64,000 bases of DNA from Tetrapisispora phaffii CBS 4417 (GCF_000236905.1 NC_016523.1:930001-994000); one strand, 5' to 3'; counted from the stretch's first letter, positions 1-9,790 are shown. Numbers and translations are program-made. The notes: generated by a model from the letters alone, not told the origin.

Positions 1-84
1 TATTATTTTAACAGGAAGATGCAAGTTGAATAATAATTTAGACATACGGTCTTTTTATTATTTAACGAATAAAAACGTCAATGA

Positions 85-708
85 CTAACTTTCAAATTTA
101 ATTTTTGGTAACATGCTAGTGGAACTCGATGATGTTGATTGAGAATGAATCCAATTAACAATGTCTTTCTTATCCATATTTTCAATAATGATTTCTGAAT
201 TAAAACTCTCAATAAAAGTACGTTCATGTATATTAATGCTTGAATTATAAACAAGGAACTCATTCATTATTGCAATATTACTCCAAAAGCTGAATTTTCG
301 CAAACATGCTACCACTAATGAAATCACAATGTCATTATCACTAACACCATGCATATAACAGGGATAATTATTTTTATTTATCAAAATCTTAACACATTCA
401 ATGACAGTACTATACTCAATGGGTACTTGTTTCTGTTTTCTCTTTACCTTAGACTTGTCCTCTTTCTTCTTCTTCTCTTTCTTCTGTTTGACCTTGCCAC
501 TTTGTATATGTATCAGTTCAATGTAATGTTCTTCACAGAAGTTGACTAGCACTGCATCTACTTCCTTCGTTATCTCTTCAGGGACAAATGATATGATTTT
601 TTTCAACTGTAATGACTTTAGAAACGGTAGATTTATCTCTCTTGGGTACGACCCTCTGTATAAAGTTGGTTGCACAACACTGAATTGCAAAGGACTAACT
701 AGTTCCAT
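85..708 (-). CDS. OCA6: Oca6-like protein of the Siw14/Oca tyrosine-phosphatase-like family
   Basis: A 207-residue protein. It begins with MELVSPLQF and keeps the LYRGSYPREINLPFL block near residues 17-30 typical of the family. A Lys-rich insert lies around residues 72-94, and the conserved segment FLVYNSSINIHERTF follows. The frame stays open five codons upstream, but that extension begins with TTG; the ATG at 708 matches the yeast Oca6 start. Oca proteins are linked to oxidant-induced cell-cycle arrest and inositol pyrophosphate signalling (established for the family). The P-loop position, near residues 118-126, reads YMHGVSDND, so both the Cys and the Arg of the CX5R motif are missing and the protein is probably catalytically inactive. 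Identity is clear; lack of activity is inference. Confidence 0.9.
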   Translation of the reverse strand: MELVSPLQFSVVQPTLYRGSYPREINLPFLKSLQLKKIISFVPEEITKEVDAVLVNFCEEHYIELIHIQSGKVKQKKEKKKKEDKSKVKRKQKQVPIEYSTVIECVKILINKNNYPCYMHGVSDNDIVISLVVACLRKFSFWSNIAIMNEFLVYNSSINIHERTFIESFNSEIIIENMDKKDIVNWIHSQSTSSSSTSMLPKIKFES

Positions 709-1212
709 TCCTAAAGAGAGCAATGCTTAAATGAGTCAACCAAAACCAAGAGATGTTGTGTAACAAAAGAACCAATCTCTCTAAAATGAAATGCAATCTA
801 ACAATATATTCAGTACTCTATGGTCTAATATCTTCTTATCTTCTTCTTCTTTATGTGACTTCTCATTTAAAACCAGAGTTATCATCGATTTTATAACGTT
901 TTTTTAGTTCAAAATTTCAAAATGGCTCTTTAAAGGAACTATATCCTAACTAAGATACCACCAAGTTCGAGAAATGCTACGGATTGTATATTATAAAAGA
1001 GATTAAATGACCATCAGAGACCATCTCAACGATGTAATTAGTTAAATGTCATATATTCTTTTTTTCTAATAAATAAAAGTCTAAAAACGACTACGTAACT
1101 AAGGAATTTCATAAAAATGTATAAATTACACAGCAATAAGTAACGGCTCTTTGGGTGCCTCTACTAGATATTTAGCAACTACAGCTCTCCAATCGTTTGT
1201 TTAAATAGCCAC
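709..1212. other. Intergenic region OCA6-FMP16, no convincing gene
   Basis: AT-rich DNA between two minus-strand genes. S. cerevisiae has DOS2 and DOA4 here; no trace of either was recognised. A 36-codon hydrophobic plus-strand frame at 786-896 is the only open frame I noted, and I do not support it as a gene. Confidence 0.5.
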
Positions 1213-1545
1213 TTAATACACACCATCATCTGGCCTATTCTGTGCCACCCTTGCGTCCTCACCAAACTTCTTCAACGTTTCCATATCTGGTTTCTTCTCA
1301 CCAACGTGGCAGCGCTTCTTCTTGCTCTCCATTTTCTCGAGGGTCTTTTGATTCTTGTGAAACACCTTCATCTCTTTCTTCTCATCCTTGGACTGATGCA
1401 TCTTTTGGTGCAGGTCTCTGTCGTCAAAACTAGACTCTTTAGACGTGCTAAACATCTGAACTGGAACACGTCTGGCCCCGTACAACACCTGCCATTTGCT
1501 GACTTGTAAACATCCAATAGGTAATCTAACCAAAGCTCTTCTCAT
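1213..1545 (-). CDS. FMP16: Fmp16-like small mitochondrial protein
   Basis: A 110-residue basic protein with an Arg-rich N-terminus (MRRALVRLP) that looks like a mitochondrial presequence. The middle is charged and Lys/Glu-rich. The C-terminus, DARVAQNRPDDGVY, matches the end of yeast Fmp16. The open frame extends upstream through an AT dinucleotide tract to a GTG, but the ATG at 1545 gives the expected start. Function in S. cerevisiae is poorly known; the protein is mitochondrial and stress-induced. Its position after OCA6 agrees with YDR070C. A (TA)n run at about 1552-1576 lies immediately 5' of the ATG and would be in the leader. Confidence 0.82.
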   Translation of the reverse strand: MRRALVRLPIGCLQVSKWQVLYGARRVPVQMFSTSKESSFDDRDLHQKMHQSKDEKKEMKVFHKNQKTLEKMESKKKRCHVGEKKPDMETLKKFGEDARVAQNRPDDGVY

Positions 1546-2232
1546 CGTATTTATATATATATATATATATATATATTGTCTTCTGTAGTTGCAGCTATCA
1601 AGAAACACTGCAACTATTCACAAAGTGATAGAAGATAATAATTTAATTACCCACATCGCACATTTATATATGTATATATATTCAAGATCAAGCTACAATC
1701 GTCAGGTGGGGGGTTCGTATCGATGCATTATCGAGTACACATCGAATAAGGGAGACTTGTGAACATCATTCGCATGAGAAAGTCCTGTGACGTTCTTGAG
1801 GTATCAGCTGCTTTCCTCAGCGATGACGATAATGGCAAATGAGTGCTTGACAGTTTCTGGATTTGGAGAAAAAACACCCTGAAGTACAGCAGCAACCAAC
1901 GTAATGAAGAGCTCTTAAGAACACAATGCTAGTGTCATCAAAGTGGCTTGTATCGGTACGTATTACTGCCATAAACCCTTAATATATGGTCATCTTTGGT
2001 TAAACTATGACTTTTTGACGTCAAATTTTTCACGAAATTTCAAAAAACGAACAAACAATCTGTAAAAGTTACAATAAATTGAGCAATCACAGTGGACAAA
2101 CTGGTTTAGATTGAGTTAAAAAGATGCATACAATGATTCCACTTGGGCTGGCTTGTTAGTATTATCTCAGTGCAATAGTGTATACCTGGTCTAAAGAAGG
2201 AAGTTGGTTTAGAATAGATTGAATTTTAGAGA
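1546..2232. promoter_or_regulatory. Divergent intergenic region FMP16/LSM5
   Basis: 687 bp separate two divergently transcribed genes, so it must hold both promoters. A (TA)n tract at 1552-1576 abuts the FMP16 start. No ORF, tRNA or clear snoRNA was seen. PAA1 and several other YDR07x genes of S. cerevisiae are missing here. Confidence 0.5.
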
Positions 2233-2493
2233 ATGAGCGGTGTCGAAGTTTTACTACCTTTGGAGATTATTGATAAGACAATTAACCAGAATGTCTGGAT
2301 CATATTACAGTCAAATAGAGAATTTACTGGAACTTTGATAGGGTTCGATGATTTCGTCAATGTTATTATTGAGGATGCAGTTGAATACATTACTAGGAAT
2401 AACGATGACGACGATATAGTGATGAAACACCATGGAAGAATGCTGTTGAGTGGTAACAATATCGCAATGCTGGTTCCAGGTGGTAAAAGATAG
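2233..2493 (+). CDS. LSM5: Lsm5, U6 snRNA-associated Sm-like protein
   Basis: An 86-residue Sm-fold protein. Sm1 is seen in NREFTGTLIGFDDFVNVIIEDAVE (residues ~30-53) and Sm2 in GRMLLSGNNIAMLVPGG near the C-terminus. Lsm5 is part of the nuclear Lsm2-8 ring on U6 snRNA and of the cytoplasmic Lsm1-7 ring that promotes decapping. S. cerevisiae Lsm5 is 93 residues; this one ends a few residues after the Sm2 strand, so the short C-terminal tail is missing. The ATG is the only sensible start. It is the first gene of the YER track seen in the window. Confidence 0.95.
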   Translation: MSGVEVLLPLEIIDKTINQNVWIILQSNREFTGTLIGFDDFVNVIIEDAVEYITRNNDDDDIVMKHHGRMLLSGNNIAMLVPGGKR

Positions 2494-2743
2494 ATAAAAC
2501 ATGCTATGTTCAAGCTTTAGGATGAGATATGAAGGGATAAGATATGTAAATGTGGCTTTTTGAATGCCTGAACTATGTAAGCATATAGAATAATGTAACT
2601 TAATTTTTATGATTTTATTATCGTGTGTTTAAATGTGTGGTGTATCACAATATATATAGTTGTATGGATGTATGTAAATTCTATATGGAAGCTAATACAT
2701 GACTCTACTGATGATTTTGTTTTTTTAACTGTCTTTGATTTTG

Positions 2744-4069
2744 CTATTGATCATTCCTTAATCGTGCCAACTCTGCCTCGAGTTGGAGTCTCGAATCCTT
2801 TTCAGCCATTAATTCTAGCTCATGCTTCTTTTGTGTTTCTGTCAGCATCTTCTTAAATTCATTCCTCATTATCGTTATAGAGTTGGAACTGGCTGACACT
2901 GGAGATGAAGGAGAGATGTCTTCACGAGATGAATTTACCGGCTTGTTGATCATATCTAATCTCAACTCCTTTAATTCTTTTTCCAAGGCCGTTACTTTAT
3001 TCTCACTAGCAATGATTGAAGAATGGTAGTTTAAGATTTTTTGCTGAAGCTCCCTATTAGTAGCCGACAATCTTTCTATATCTTTGGTATATTCTTCACG
3101 GTCATTTTGGAATTTTCTTGTTAGGAAACTATGGGCTAATTGCAAGTCTTTAAAAGCAGTTTCCAACTCTTTTGTGCTCTTATAAGACTTGCTCCTTTTA
3201 ATGGTATTCTGTCTGGCTTCTTTTATTACCTTTTGATGTTGAGAAATCTCATTTGTGATGAAATCGATTGCACCCTTTAAAAAGTCAACGGGATCATCCA
3301 CCATTGGAGGTTTAACATCAATACCTTTCTTAATCGAAGTAGAGATAAGGTATGCCGTTAGCTCTTGCACTAACATTTCCGACTGTTTCTTATCTTGAAT
3401 GTCTTCAATGGTCATAATACTCTCGTTTGGATTCATAACATCAAGAACACTATTATTCCTGTTCTTCATCACTTTCTTCGAGTTAACATCACTGCTTATC
3501 GTTGTGTCCATATTGTTTAACAATGCAACAGAGGAATGATTTGCAGACAATACGCCTCCCATTGAACTTGAGTTAGTAGATGGGTTCATGGATTTCAGCA
3601 GCGCCATATCCAGCTCAATACCATTGATATTCTCCATGATGCTCAACATGTGTTGGTACCATTCGTCACTTTTTGGCTTTAGTTCCAAAACTTGTTCCAT
3701 TGGCAAATGGAGATCCTTTGGCAAGCCACCATTTTTTTTCTGCTTCTGGACCTGGTACAATGCGTACTCACTGGTGAGTTTCTTGTCCAAATCAATCTCA
3801 GTGTCATTGTCGTTGGATCTATACAGCAGAAAATCTAAGTAATCTCTATCGGTTACAGCAACTCCATCCTGATGATAGAACGGGGTGATTGCTCTATTGC
3901 CGTCAGTAGCAGTCATGTATTGTTTCAATTCAGCATACTCTAAGGGATATTCTTCTAGTCTGCCCACAGAAAATAGCAATGGATTAGCCTTTTCCATGAG
4001 TTTCATATCAATCTTCCCGGAGTCAATGTCAGCTTGCTGAATCATCGTCTCACTAACTTTGGCTGGCAT
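2744..4069 (-). CDS. PEA2: Pea2-like coiled-coil polarisome component
   Basis: A 441-residue protein. The N-terminal half is globular (NPLLFSVGRLEEYPLEYAELKQYM, then YRSNDNDTEIDL). Residues ~255-440 are largely coiled coil with heptad-like charged stretches, ending in KDSRLQLEAELARLRNDQ. Pea2 works with Spa2, Bud6 and Bni1 in the polarisome at bud tips and mating projections (established for the family). The call rests on length, coiled-coil architecture and position: it lies between LSM5 and UBP3, in the orientation of YER149C. Primary-sequence recognition is weaker than for the neighbours. A perfect GTCACGTG site lies about 220 bp upstream. Confidence 0.78.
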   Translation of the reverse strand: MPAKVSETMIQQADIDSGKIDMKLMEKANPLLFSVGRLEEYPLEYAELKQYMTATDGNRAITPFYHQDGVAVTDRDYLDFLLYRSNDNDTEIDLDKKLTSEYALYQVQKQKKNGGLPKDLHLPMEQVLELKPKSDEWYQHMLSIMENINGIELDMALLKSMNPSTNSSSMGGVLSANHSSVALLNNMDTTISSDVNSKKVMKNRNNSVLDVMNPNESIMTIEDIQDKKQSEMLVQELTAYLISTSIKKGIDVKPPMVDDPVDFLKGAIDFITNEISQHQKVIKEARQNTIKRSKSYKSTKELETAFKDLQLAHSFLTRKFQNDREEYTKDIERLSATNRELQQKILNYHSSIIASENKVTALEKELKELRLDMINKPVNSSREDISPSSPVSASSNSITIMRNEFKKMLTETQKKHELELMAEKDSRLQLEAELARLRNDQ

Positions 4070-4596
4070 GGCTCCTTAGTTTTATCTCCTATTTCCAAGG
4101 CTTAACGGCAAAAGTAAATCACACTCTTGATAACAAATATGAGCCACGATAGTCGTATTTAAACTACCTTTAAATGCCTTCCATCACAAAAGCAATACAT
4201 ACAATTCTTATACTTTAAATCAATGGCATCGTTAGTTGGTTCATCGATTTTGCTTGTTGATGGAAACGCGTAAAGAGAAATTGCAGTCACGTGAAGTTTC
4301 AAAGAAGACAACTTCATGGGCTGACATCGACGACTCCAGCTCCCTTCCGATGCCATGGAAGCCATAAAGGTTGGCCGACTAATGTGTTCTGGTCACAGTG
4401 CAGGTCACCCTCGTAGAATAGACCAGTGTTCCTCATCTCATCGAAAATAATCTATAACCTACACAACTATTACACGTTCTCTTTCTGGGAAAGACACTTG
4501 ACAACGTTTAAAGCTTTGAGCATTAACTAATAGACATCACTATACTGTTTGGTTTGCGTTATTTATATTATTTGTTATACTATAGACATTTTGTTT
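4070..4596. other. Intergenic region PEA2-UBP3
   Basis: 527 bp upstream of PEA2 and downstream of UBP3. It holds a CACGTG E-box at 4288-4293 within GTCACGTG. A 68-codon minus-strand frame at 4159-4365 has no recognisable similarity and lies in the expected PEA2 promoter, so it was left out. Confidence 0.45.
4288..4293. promoter_or_regulatory. Cbf1-type E-box upstream of PEA2
   Basis: CACGTG preceded by GT and followed by A, matching the Cbf1 preference RTCACRTG. It lies about 220 bp upstream of the PEA2 start, a plausible promoter distance. Occupancy is inference. Confidence 0.4.
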
Positions 4597-7161
4597 TTAC
4601 AACTTTTGGTACATTAAGATATATGCGGTTCTTGTGTCAGTACCATCTTCGCCACCTTTCAAGACATCGTCTTTCTTTAGCTCTGTGATGTTGATATCGT
4701 CGATTCTGTACCATTTATCGGCGGTCTTATTGAAGACATCGGCAGTGTAGTGGCCACCATCAGAACTTAGACCATGATGGTAGATGACACCGGTCAATTG
4801 GTATTTTCTGTTCGTTTGGCTCCAAGAGTGTGGCGACAGACTCTCTTCTGGAATAACTAGTTCGTGACCATAGCTTATCTTCTTACGTATCTTTTCAATA
4901 CGACCGTTGATCGAATTATAGTTCATCATGTTGTTATCTTTGTCTTCATTATTCACAAAGGAAAATCTTTTCAATTGGACCAGTAGAACTTGTGGTAACC
5001 TGTCAATGAAGGTTTGTTTTTTGGCTTCGACGTCATTCCCTGACGAGGCTTTGAATGGAAGCAATTCGTATTCACTGAATTTCTTGAATGCTGATTCGAT
5101 GGTATCAGTTTCTTTGTCAGAAATATCTAGTTGGATTGTTTGGAAAGGATCTAATGTTATAGATTGCGACTCTTTGTTGTTTGGAATATCGAGAACAGAA
5201 CGGAATTGTCCACCAAATAGGTTAGATATAGGAGATGGTTCGACCTCCACAGTTCTCTTTGCTGCTGTTTTGGTTTTCTTACCTTTTTTACTAGAGCCAC
5301 TGACCTCATGCCATCCATCACCTTCAGATTCGATACTGCTTGAATATTTATTTAATAAGGCCTTTAATTGAGGAGAAGGAGTCTTATTAAACCCTGCCTT
5401 CGTATATTGTGCAATATTCTTAATAACGAATATCTTAAGTTCTTCATCGCTAATGCTGTTGATCAAATTCATGACTTCGTTATTAGTTAATGATTCTATA
5501 ACACTGATAAACTCTTCATGAAGTTGATCTAATAAATGGGTTAAAAATTCTTCAGCATCTTCTTGATGGCCCCACTTCAAGTCTTTAAATTTAGAAATGG
5601 TCGATAGAACTTTATAAAATTCTTCTGGCGAAATAGCAGTTGCCTTGGCATTATATTGACTACTTTGCTTCTTGCTGCTGGACTCGTTGTCCTTTTCTTT
5701 TTCTTTCTCAGCTTCAAATGATTCCTTGTCGAATCTTGAATATAATTTAATGCATGCATCTAACAGCTTTGTTTGATTAACACCTGGTTTCATGATATTA
5801 CTGTTGATACTAACAACATTTAATATGTTTATAAATGGTGCACAAGATAATAAAACTTGAAGAACCGAACTCATGAAACAGATGTTGGCACTGTTAATGA
5901 TACCTCTTGGTACAATATTCTTGATTGGTAATGACTTTTCACTTTGTTTAAGTACGTAAATAATAAAATCTGGGTCATAACAAATTCTTAATGCAGTGGC
6001 GCCTAATGGCTCTATACCTACATTGGATGGAGGCACATATTTTTTGTCCTTCTTCTGTGGAACTTGTACCTGGGATTGGGCAGTCGTTTCAACTGTTGCA
6101 GCTAAAACGGAAGAAGAAGACGATGCAATAGATGGCGATGAAAGTATGTTCGAAGTAGCCGATAAAGTAGCTTGTGTTCTTGACTTATTAATGGCGTTTG
6201 AGGCAATTGCAGACCATGATTTTGATATGGTTTTAGAACTTGTCGAGGAAGTAGAAATACTAGTGCTGGCGGATACCGATGTAGCGGTAGCATTACTTTG
6301 ACTTACCTTTTCTACTTTCTTATCTGTTTCAATAGTTGTTTCTTGAGAGATATTTTCGGAGCCTGCAGATTTTTCAACCTTATCGTTTACCGGTTCTGGA
6401 ACATTGTTCACTTCTTGTTTCAATTTTTCACTTTCTTTGATATCTTCAGTTTTAGTCGAGCCATCAATTATAGATTTCTTTTCTTCAGGAGTGTCATTTT
6501 GTTCTTCTGAAGGAGCTACAACGGATGAACTCTCTTGTCTATCCAATGTTTTCATTCTTAGTTGCTGTCTTATTTTCCTTGCTTCAGCAAATTCTTTTTC
6601 GTTAGTATTAAAAAATAATGGAAAAGATGATGTAGAACTAATGACTTCCTCTGCATTTGACTTTGAGATATCAAATTTGTATTTCAGTTGTGGATTAAAA
6701 CTGGCAGAGGCTGATGGATTGCTAAAATTGACAGAACTCGAACTGCTACTGTTACTTTTGTTACTTGGGATAAATTTAGCACTTCCACCTGCTGCAGAAT
6801 GAGGATGGTAGCTTGTTGTGTGCTGACTAGCTTGGTAATGATGGACCTTGCCATTTGCCATGGTTCCATTAGCATTGCCATGGTTCCACTTCTTTTTGCC
6901 ATCACTGGTTCCTGACTGTGGAATTGCGTTGTGTTGATACATCATCTGATTTTGTCCCATCATATTGAAACCATAAGAGGGCATTTGACCTGTGTACATA
7001 TAAGGTGTCTGTGGATAACTGTACATAGGCACTGCAGGTTGGTAAACTGAAAAATGCATTCCGGATTGATGTGGGCCTGGTGGAGGTGGAGGTGGAGAAG
7101 AGGTCTTTGGATACATCGAGTAAGACTCCTCGCTGTTATCTTGTGAATCCATTTCAGACAT
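4597..7161 (-). CDS. UBP3: Ubp3 ubiquitin-specific protease
   Basis: An 854-residue USP/C19 cysteine protease (S. cerevisiae Ubp3 is 912). The N-terminal ~390 residues are low-complexity: Pro-rich near 23-31, Met/Tyr/Gln-rich, then Ser/Thr/Lys-rich. They would include the Bre5-binding region. The catalytic domain starts near residue 420 with GIINSANICFMSSVLQVLL, placing the nucleophile at Cys428. The QEDAEEFLTHLLDQLHEE block follows, and the His box GGHYTADVFNK places the catalytic His at 804. Ubp3 with Bre5 deubiquitinates Sec23 and beta'-COP and acts in ribophagy (established). The start ATG at 7161 gives MSEMDSQDN. All catalytic boxes are intact. Confidence 0.97.
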   Translation of the reverse strand: MSEMDSQDNSEESYSMYPKTSSPPPPPPGPHQSGMHFSVYQPAVPMYSYPQTPYMYTGQMPSYGFNMMGQNQMMYQHNAIPQSGTSDGKKKWNHGNANGTMANGKVHHYQASQHTTSYHPHSAAGGSAKFIPSNKSNSSSSSSVNFSNPSASASFNPQLKYKFDISKSNAEEVISSTSSFPLFFNTNEKEFAEARKIRQQLRMKTLDRQESSSVVAPSEEQNDTPEEKKSIIDGSTKTEDIKESEKLKQEVNNVPEPVNDKVEKSAGSENISQETTIETDKKVEKVSQSNATATSVSASTSISTSSTSSKTISKSWSAIASNAINKSRTQATLSATSNILSSPSIASSSSSVLAATVETTAQSQVQVPQKKDKKYVPPSNVGIEPLGATALRICYDPDFIIYVLKQSEKSLPIKNIVPRGIINSANICFMSSVLQVLLSCAPFINILNVVSINSNIMKPGVNQTKLLDACIKLYSRFDKESFEAEKEKEKDNESSSKKQSSQYNAKATAISPEEFYKVLSTISKFKDLKWGHQEDAEEFLTHLLDQLHEEFISVIESLTNNEVMNLINSISDEELKIFVIKNIAQYTKAGFNKTPSPQLKALLNKYSSSIESEGDGWHEVSGSSKKGKKTKTAAKRTVEVEPSPISNLFGGQFRSVLDIPNNKESQSITLDPFQTIQLDISDKETDTIESAFKKFSEYELLPFKASSGNDVEAKKQTFIDRLPQVLLVQLKRFSFVNNEDKDNNMMNYNSINGRIEKIRKKISYGHELVIPEESLSPHSWSQTNRKYQLTGVIYHHGLSSDGGHYTADVFNKTADKWYRIDDINITELKKDDVLKGGEDGTDTRTAYILMYQKL

Positions 7162-7769
7162 GATGAAATATGTTTTGAATGTTCGTGTACACTGCTGTGT
7201 TGATCTACTAATGTTCGCCTCGTCTTTGCAAGCAGATCTAGGTTGTTACTATCTGGCGTCAAATCAAGCTTGTCGGTGCCTTTGCTAACACTTACAGACG
7301 CTAGGAAGTATATAATCTGCCAACCAAAACCTGGCGAAGAAGAAATATATTGCAGAAATCAACAATTGAAAATATATTAGATCAAATCTAATACCAAAAG
7401 AGACAATACAGGACCTTTAGGTTTTACTATTCCATTAAAATCTCAACTAAATGAATCATTCTTCCAATCCAAAATTGAAAAATAAATTCGAGATAGTTCA
7501 AAGATTCCAAATCGTCATGAAGAATAAAAAGAATAGTTTGCAGAAAGAATTGGTTTTGAACAATTTCCAACTTACTTTCTCTTCCGTTGCCCGTAACGAA
7601 AGGTGAGAATGGACATATAACGCATTTGAGTTTACTCGTTGTGTGCGGGTAAAGCATTATGTACGATCTGGAGCTAGTGGTATGCAGGTGCCAGAAGGTA
7701 GTTCATATAAGGCAATTGCAAGGCAATTGCATGGTTAAGTAGTCAGTTAAATTGTCAATTGGGTCCTGT
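7162..7769. other. Intergenic region UBP3-SHU2
   Basis: 608 bp between the UBP3 start and the SHU2 stop. It must hold the UBP3 promoter. S. cerevisiae has several other genes in the sister intervals (TPS2, PPH3, RAD55, SED1, YER152C) and none is recognised. A 51-codon plus-strand frame is listed separately. A 76-codon minus-strand frame at 7427-7657 overlaps it and resembles nothing known. Confidence 0.45.
7451..7606 (+). CDS. Possible small basic protein, 51 residues (unrecognised)
   Basis: ATG with A at -3 (CTAAATG), directly preceded by an in-frame TAA. The frame encodes a Lys/Asn/Gln-rich basic peptide starting MNHSSNPKLKNKFEIVQRF and ending SSVARNER. I do not recognise it. It sits between the UBP3 start (minus) and the SHU2 stop (minus), so it could be a real small gene, a relic or chance. 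No splice signals were seen at its ends. Low confidence. Confidence 0.2.
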   Translation: MNHSSNPKLKNKFEIVQRFQIVMKNKKNSLQKELVLNNFQLTFSSVARNER

Positions 7770-8567
7770 TCAACTGACTATGTTGATGTGCAACCTAAGC
7801 CACTCATCCAAGTTTGTGATTTTTATCAATAGAACTGTGGGGTTTCTTATTGCGAAATAACGGAATGTTCTTTGAGAAGACGATAGTAGTATCGAATACG
7901 CTAGCAAGTGTGGGCAGATCAGTTTACTGTGATCTATGTAGTACTGGCTTGACAAACTGTGTGCATCTATCTGAGCGAACTTATCATCGGAAAATTTAGA
8001 AGAGTCATCCTTAATAGTCAGTAAAATAGAACTCAATTTACTATTAGTCTCTTGACTAGATGCATCTGAGGGGCCGGCGGTCATCGCCTCTTGGAATCGT
8101 TCCGTATACTCACCACAAGAGCAGATCCAAGTCCCCAAGTCCACATAAATTGGCACGTCTGTGTCCTCGTTGGATTTCACTATCAGTCTTTTAGGGATAC
8201 TCTGCCCGGGGTCATATAACTTCCTACTAAATTCTTCCAAAAACGTTTGGTAGTTACTAGAATCCAGTGTTTCCCTTGTTTGTTGATTCTCGAGCCCATT
8301 GTCATCACTCCTTTCTTGCTCATGTGTAGTGCCATCTTCACCTGTATGGACCACAGCAGCCTCTTCGCACACTTGCTCTTCTGGTCCACTCTCGAGCAAA
8401 TAAATAAACATATCACCAGAGTCCAACAACGACAAAGCTCTCACAAACAAATCACGAGGAAATAGATAGTACAGAAACGATATCATTGTGTCATCTAGCT
8501 TCCACCTTGAATTAATCAAGTTCCCAAATAGCTTGGAATATATCATATTTTTAGATGGCTTGCTCAT
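7770..8567 (-). CDS. SHU2: Shu2, SWIM-domain subunit of the Shu complex
   Basis: A 265-residue protein (S. cerevisiae Shu2 is 223). The N-terminus KLDDTMISFLYYLFPRDLF and the block KFAQIDAHSLSSQYYID are characteristic. The SWIM zinc motif CXC...CXH is intact: Cys149-Ser-Cys151 in WICSCGEY and Cys218-Pro-His220 in LICPHLLA. The C-terminus LDEWLRLHINIV matches the family. Shu2 acts with Psy3, Csm2 and Shu1 to assist Rad51 filament formation in error-free post-replication repair (established). The extra length lies in an acidic, Ser/Thr-rich insert around residues 60-105. Position agrees with YDR078C. Confidence 0.93.
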   Translation of the reverse strand: MSKPSKNMIYSKLFGNLINSRWKLDDTMISFLYYLFPRDLFVRALSLLDSGDMFIYLLESGPEEQVCEEAAVVHTGEDGTTHEQERSDDNGLENQQTRETLDSSNYQTFLEEFSRKLYDPGQSIPKRLIVKSNEDTDVPIYVDLGTWICSCGEYTERFQEAMTAGPSDASSQETNSKLSSILLTIKDDSSKFSDDKFAQIDAHSLSSQYYIDHSKLICPHLLAYSILLSSSQRTFRYFAIRNPTVLLIKITNLDEWLRLHINIVS

Positions 8568-8941
8568 TCTAACTCGCCATTTCCATTCGTTGACCTCTAT
8601 ATCCTTCTTTATAAACCCAGATAACCGTATTACCCCCTTTATAGGTGGTCTGAAAGTGATAAGAAAGTGGTTAGAAAGTCTTAAAAACAGCCGCCCAAAT
8701 TTATACGCGCGTAAGCATTCAAGACCACATCAATTGCAGAGATGAGCTGAACTTGTTTAAAAGAATCGAATAAAACTGAAGGGATTGCTTCATCTGTCTA
8801 TAAAGATATGTACATGTATAGATATATATGTGTGTGAATGCTATTTATGTCGTTCAGTTCAGACTTGTTGCTGGGAGGGAGCAGGAACAGCCACTAGTTG
8901 GATCCCATGCAGTAACAGATGTCGACACGAAGGCAGTGATA
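8568..8941. other. Intergenic region SHU2-PET122
   Basis: 374 bp upstream of SHU2 and downstream of PET122. It has an ACGCGCGT element near 8706 and an alternating TATA/TGTG stretch around 8815-8835. No gene seen. Confidence 0.45.
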
Positions 8942-9790
8942 TTACTCGTTTATAATTTTGACCCAATCATCTGATGGGGCATGCATCTTTAGTTGTTGGA
9001 TCAAGTACATGTTATCCTTAAACTTATGGTGTAATATTTTGACCGAATCAGTGAGACTCAGAGCTGGAAACTCTTCCTTGAATCGTTTGAAGAGTTGGAA
9101 TTTGATTTGATCATCAAAAATCTCGTTTGGTTGCAACAGAGACATGTTTAGGAGTAGCGCAGGTGTTGAGTTGTTTTTGATATCTATGTTTCCATTTGTG
9201 AAGAGTAATTGCTTTAAATCTGCGATGTTCAAGTCCCTCAAACTCTCTGTAAGCAGGGGGAAGTCTCGTACTTTGAAGATCACTTGCGGTGAGAGGTAAT
9301 TGTCCATCTCCTTGACAAATAGATACCATTTTTCTTGAAACAATGTGCCAACTTTACTTGTTTTGGCAAAGCTTTCCACCTTGGCCTTAAGTAGCTCGTA
9401 TTCGATCTGGGAATTGTTGGGTAGAGACTGCGACAGCTGGTCCTTGTAATAATATTTCTTATAATACATGTAAATCTGATTTGGCATAAATGATTGGTTT
9501 TCAGCCACACACATATTTGCCATATCACATAACAGACTTGGCTCGATTAGTAGAGCTTGGTTTCTCATCACATATTTGTACCAGATGTATTGAATTGATG
9601 GAAAATGACCCCATTGGCAACTATTGTTCATATACAGTTTCAAAAGCGAATAATCCATCTCATTAACAGGAATACTCTTGAAGTTTTCCAATGCAGCATC
9701 GAATTCCCTATTCAGGCACTGCACATATAACTGAGATCTGAGATCTTCAGACATGAGTCTCTTACTGACTATTCGTGCCAGGTGCCTCAT
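8942..9790 (-). CDS. PET122: Pet122, mitochondrial COX3 translational activator
   Basis: A 282-residue protein with a short basic N-terminus (MRHLARIVSKRLMS) fit for mitochondrial import. It then has the signature LYVQCLNREFDAALENFKSIP, near residues 21-41, shared with yeast Pet122. Pet122 acts with Pet54 and Pet494 on the COX3 mRNA 5' leader at the inner membrane (established). Sequence conservation in this family is low, but position between SHU2 and a divergent OXA1 matches YER153C/YER154W. The start ATG at 9790 is the first in frame. Confidence 0.87.
   Translation of the reverse strand: MRHLARIVSKRLMSEDLRSQLYVQCLNREFDAALENFKSIPVNEMDYSLLKLYMNNSCQWGHFPSIQYIWYKYVMRNQALLIEPSLLCDMANMCVAENQSFMPNQIYMYYKKYYYKDQLSQSLPNNSQIEYELLKAKVESFAKTSKVGTLFQEKWYLFVKEMDNYLSPQVIFKVRDFPLLTESLRDLNIADLKQLLFTNGNIDIKNNSTPALLLNMSLLQPNEIFDDQIKFQLFKRFKEEFPALSLTDSVKILHHKFKDNMYLIQQLKMHAPSDDWVKIINE

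Noticed and set aside
786..896. 36-codon hydrophobic plus-strand frame between OCA6 and FMP16
   Set aside because: Too short and Leu/Tyr-rich from a TTCTTCTTC tract. No supporting context.
1680..1730. GGGGGGTTCGTATCG resembling a tRNA B box
   Set aside because: No cloverleaf can be folded around it, and there is no A box or terminator at the right spacing.
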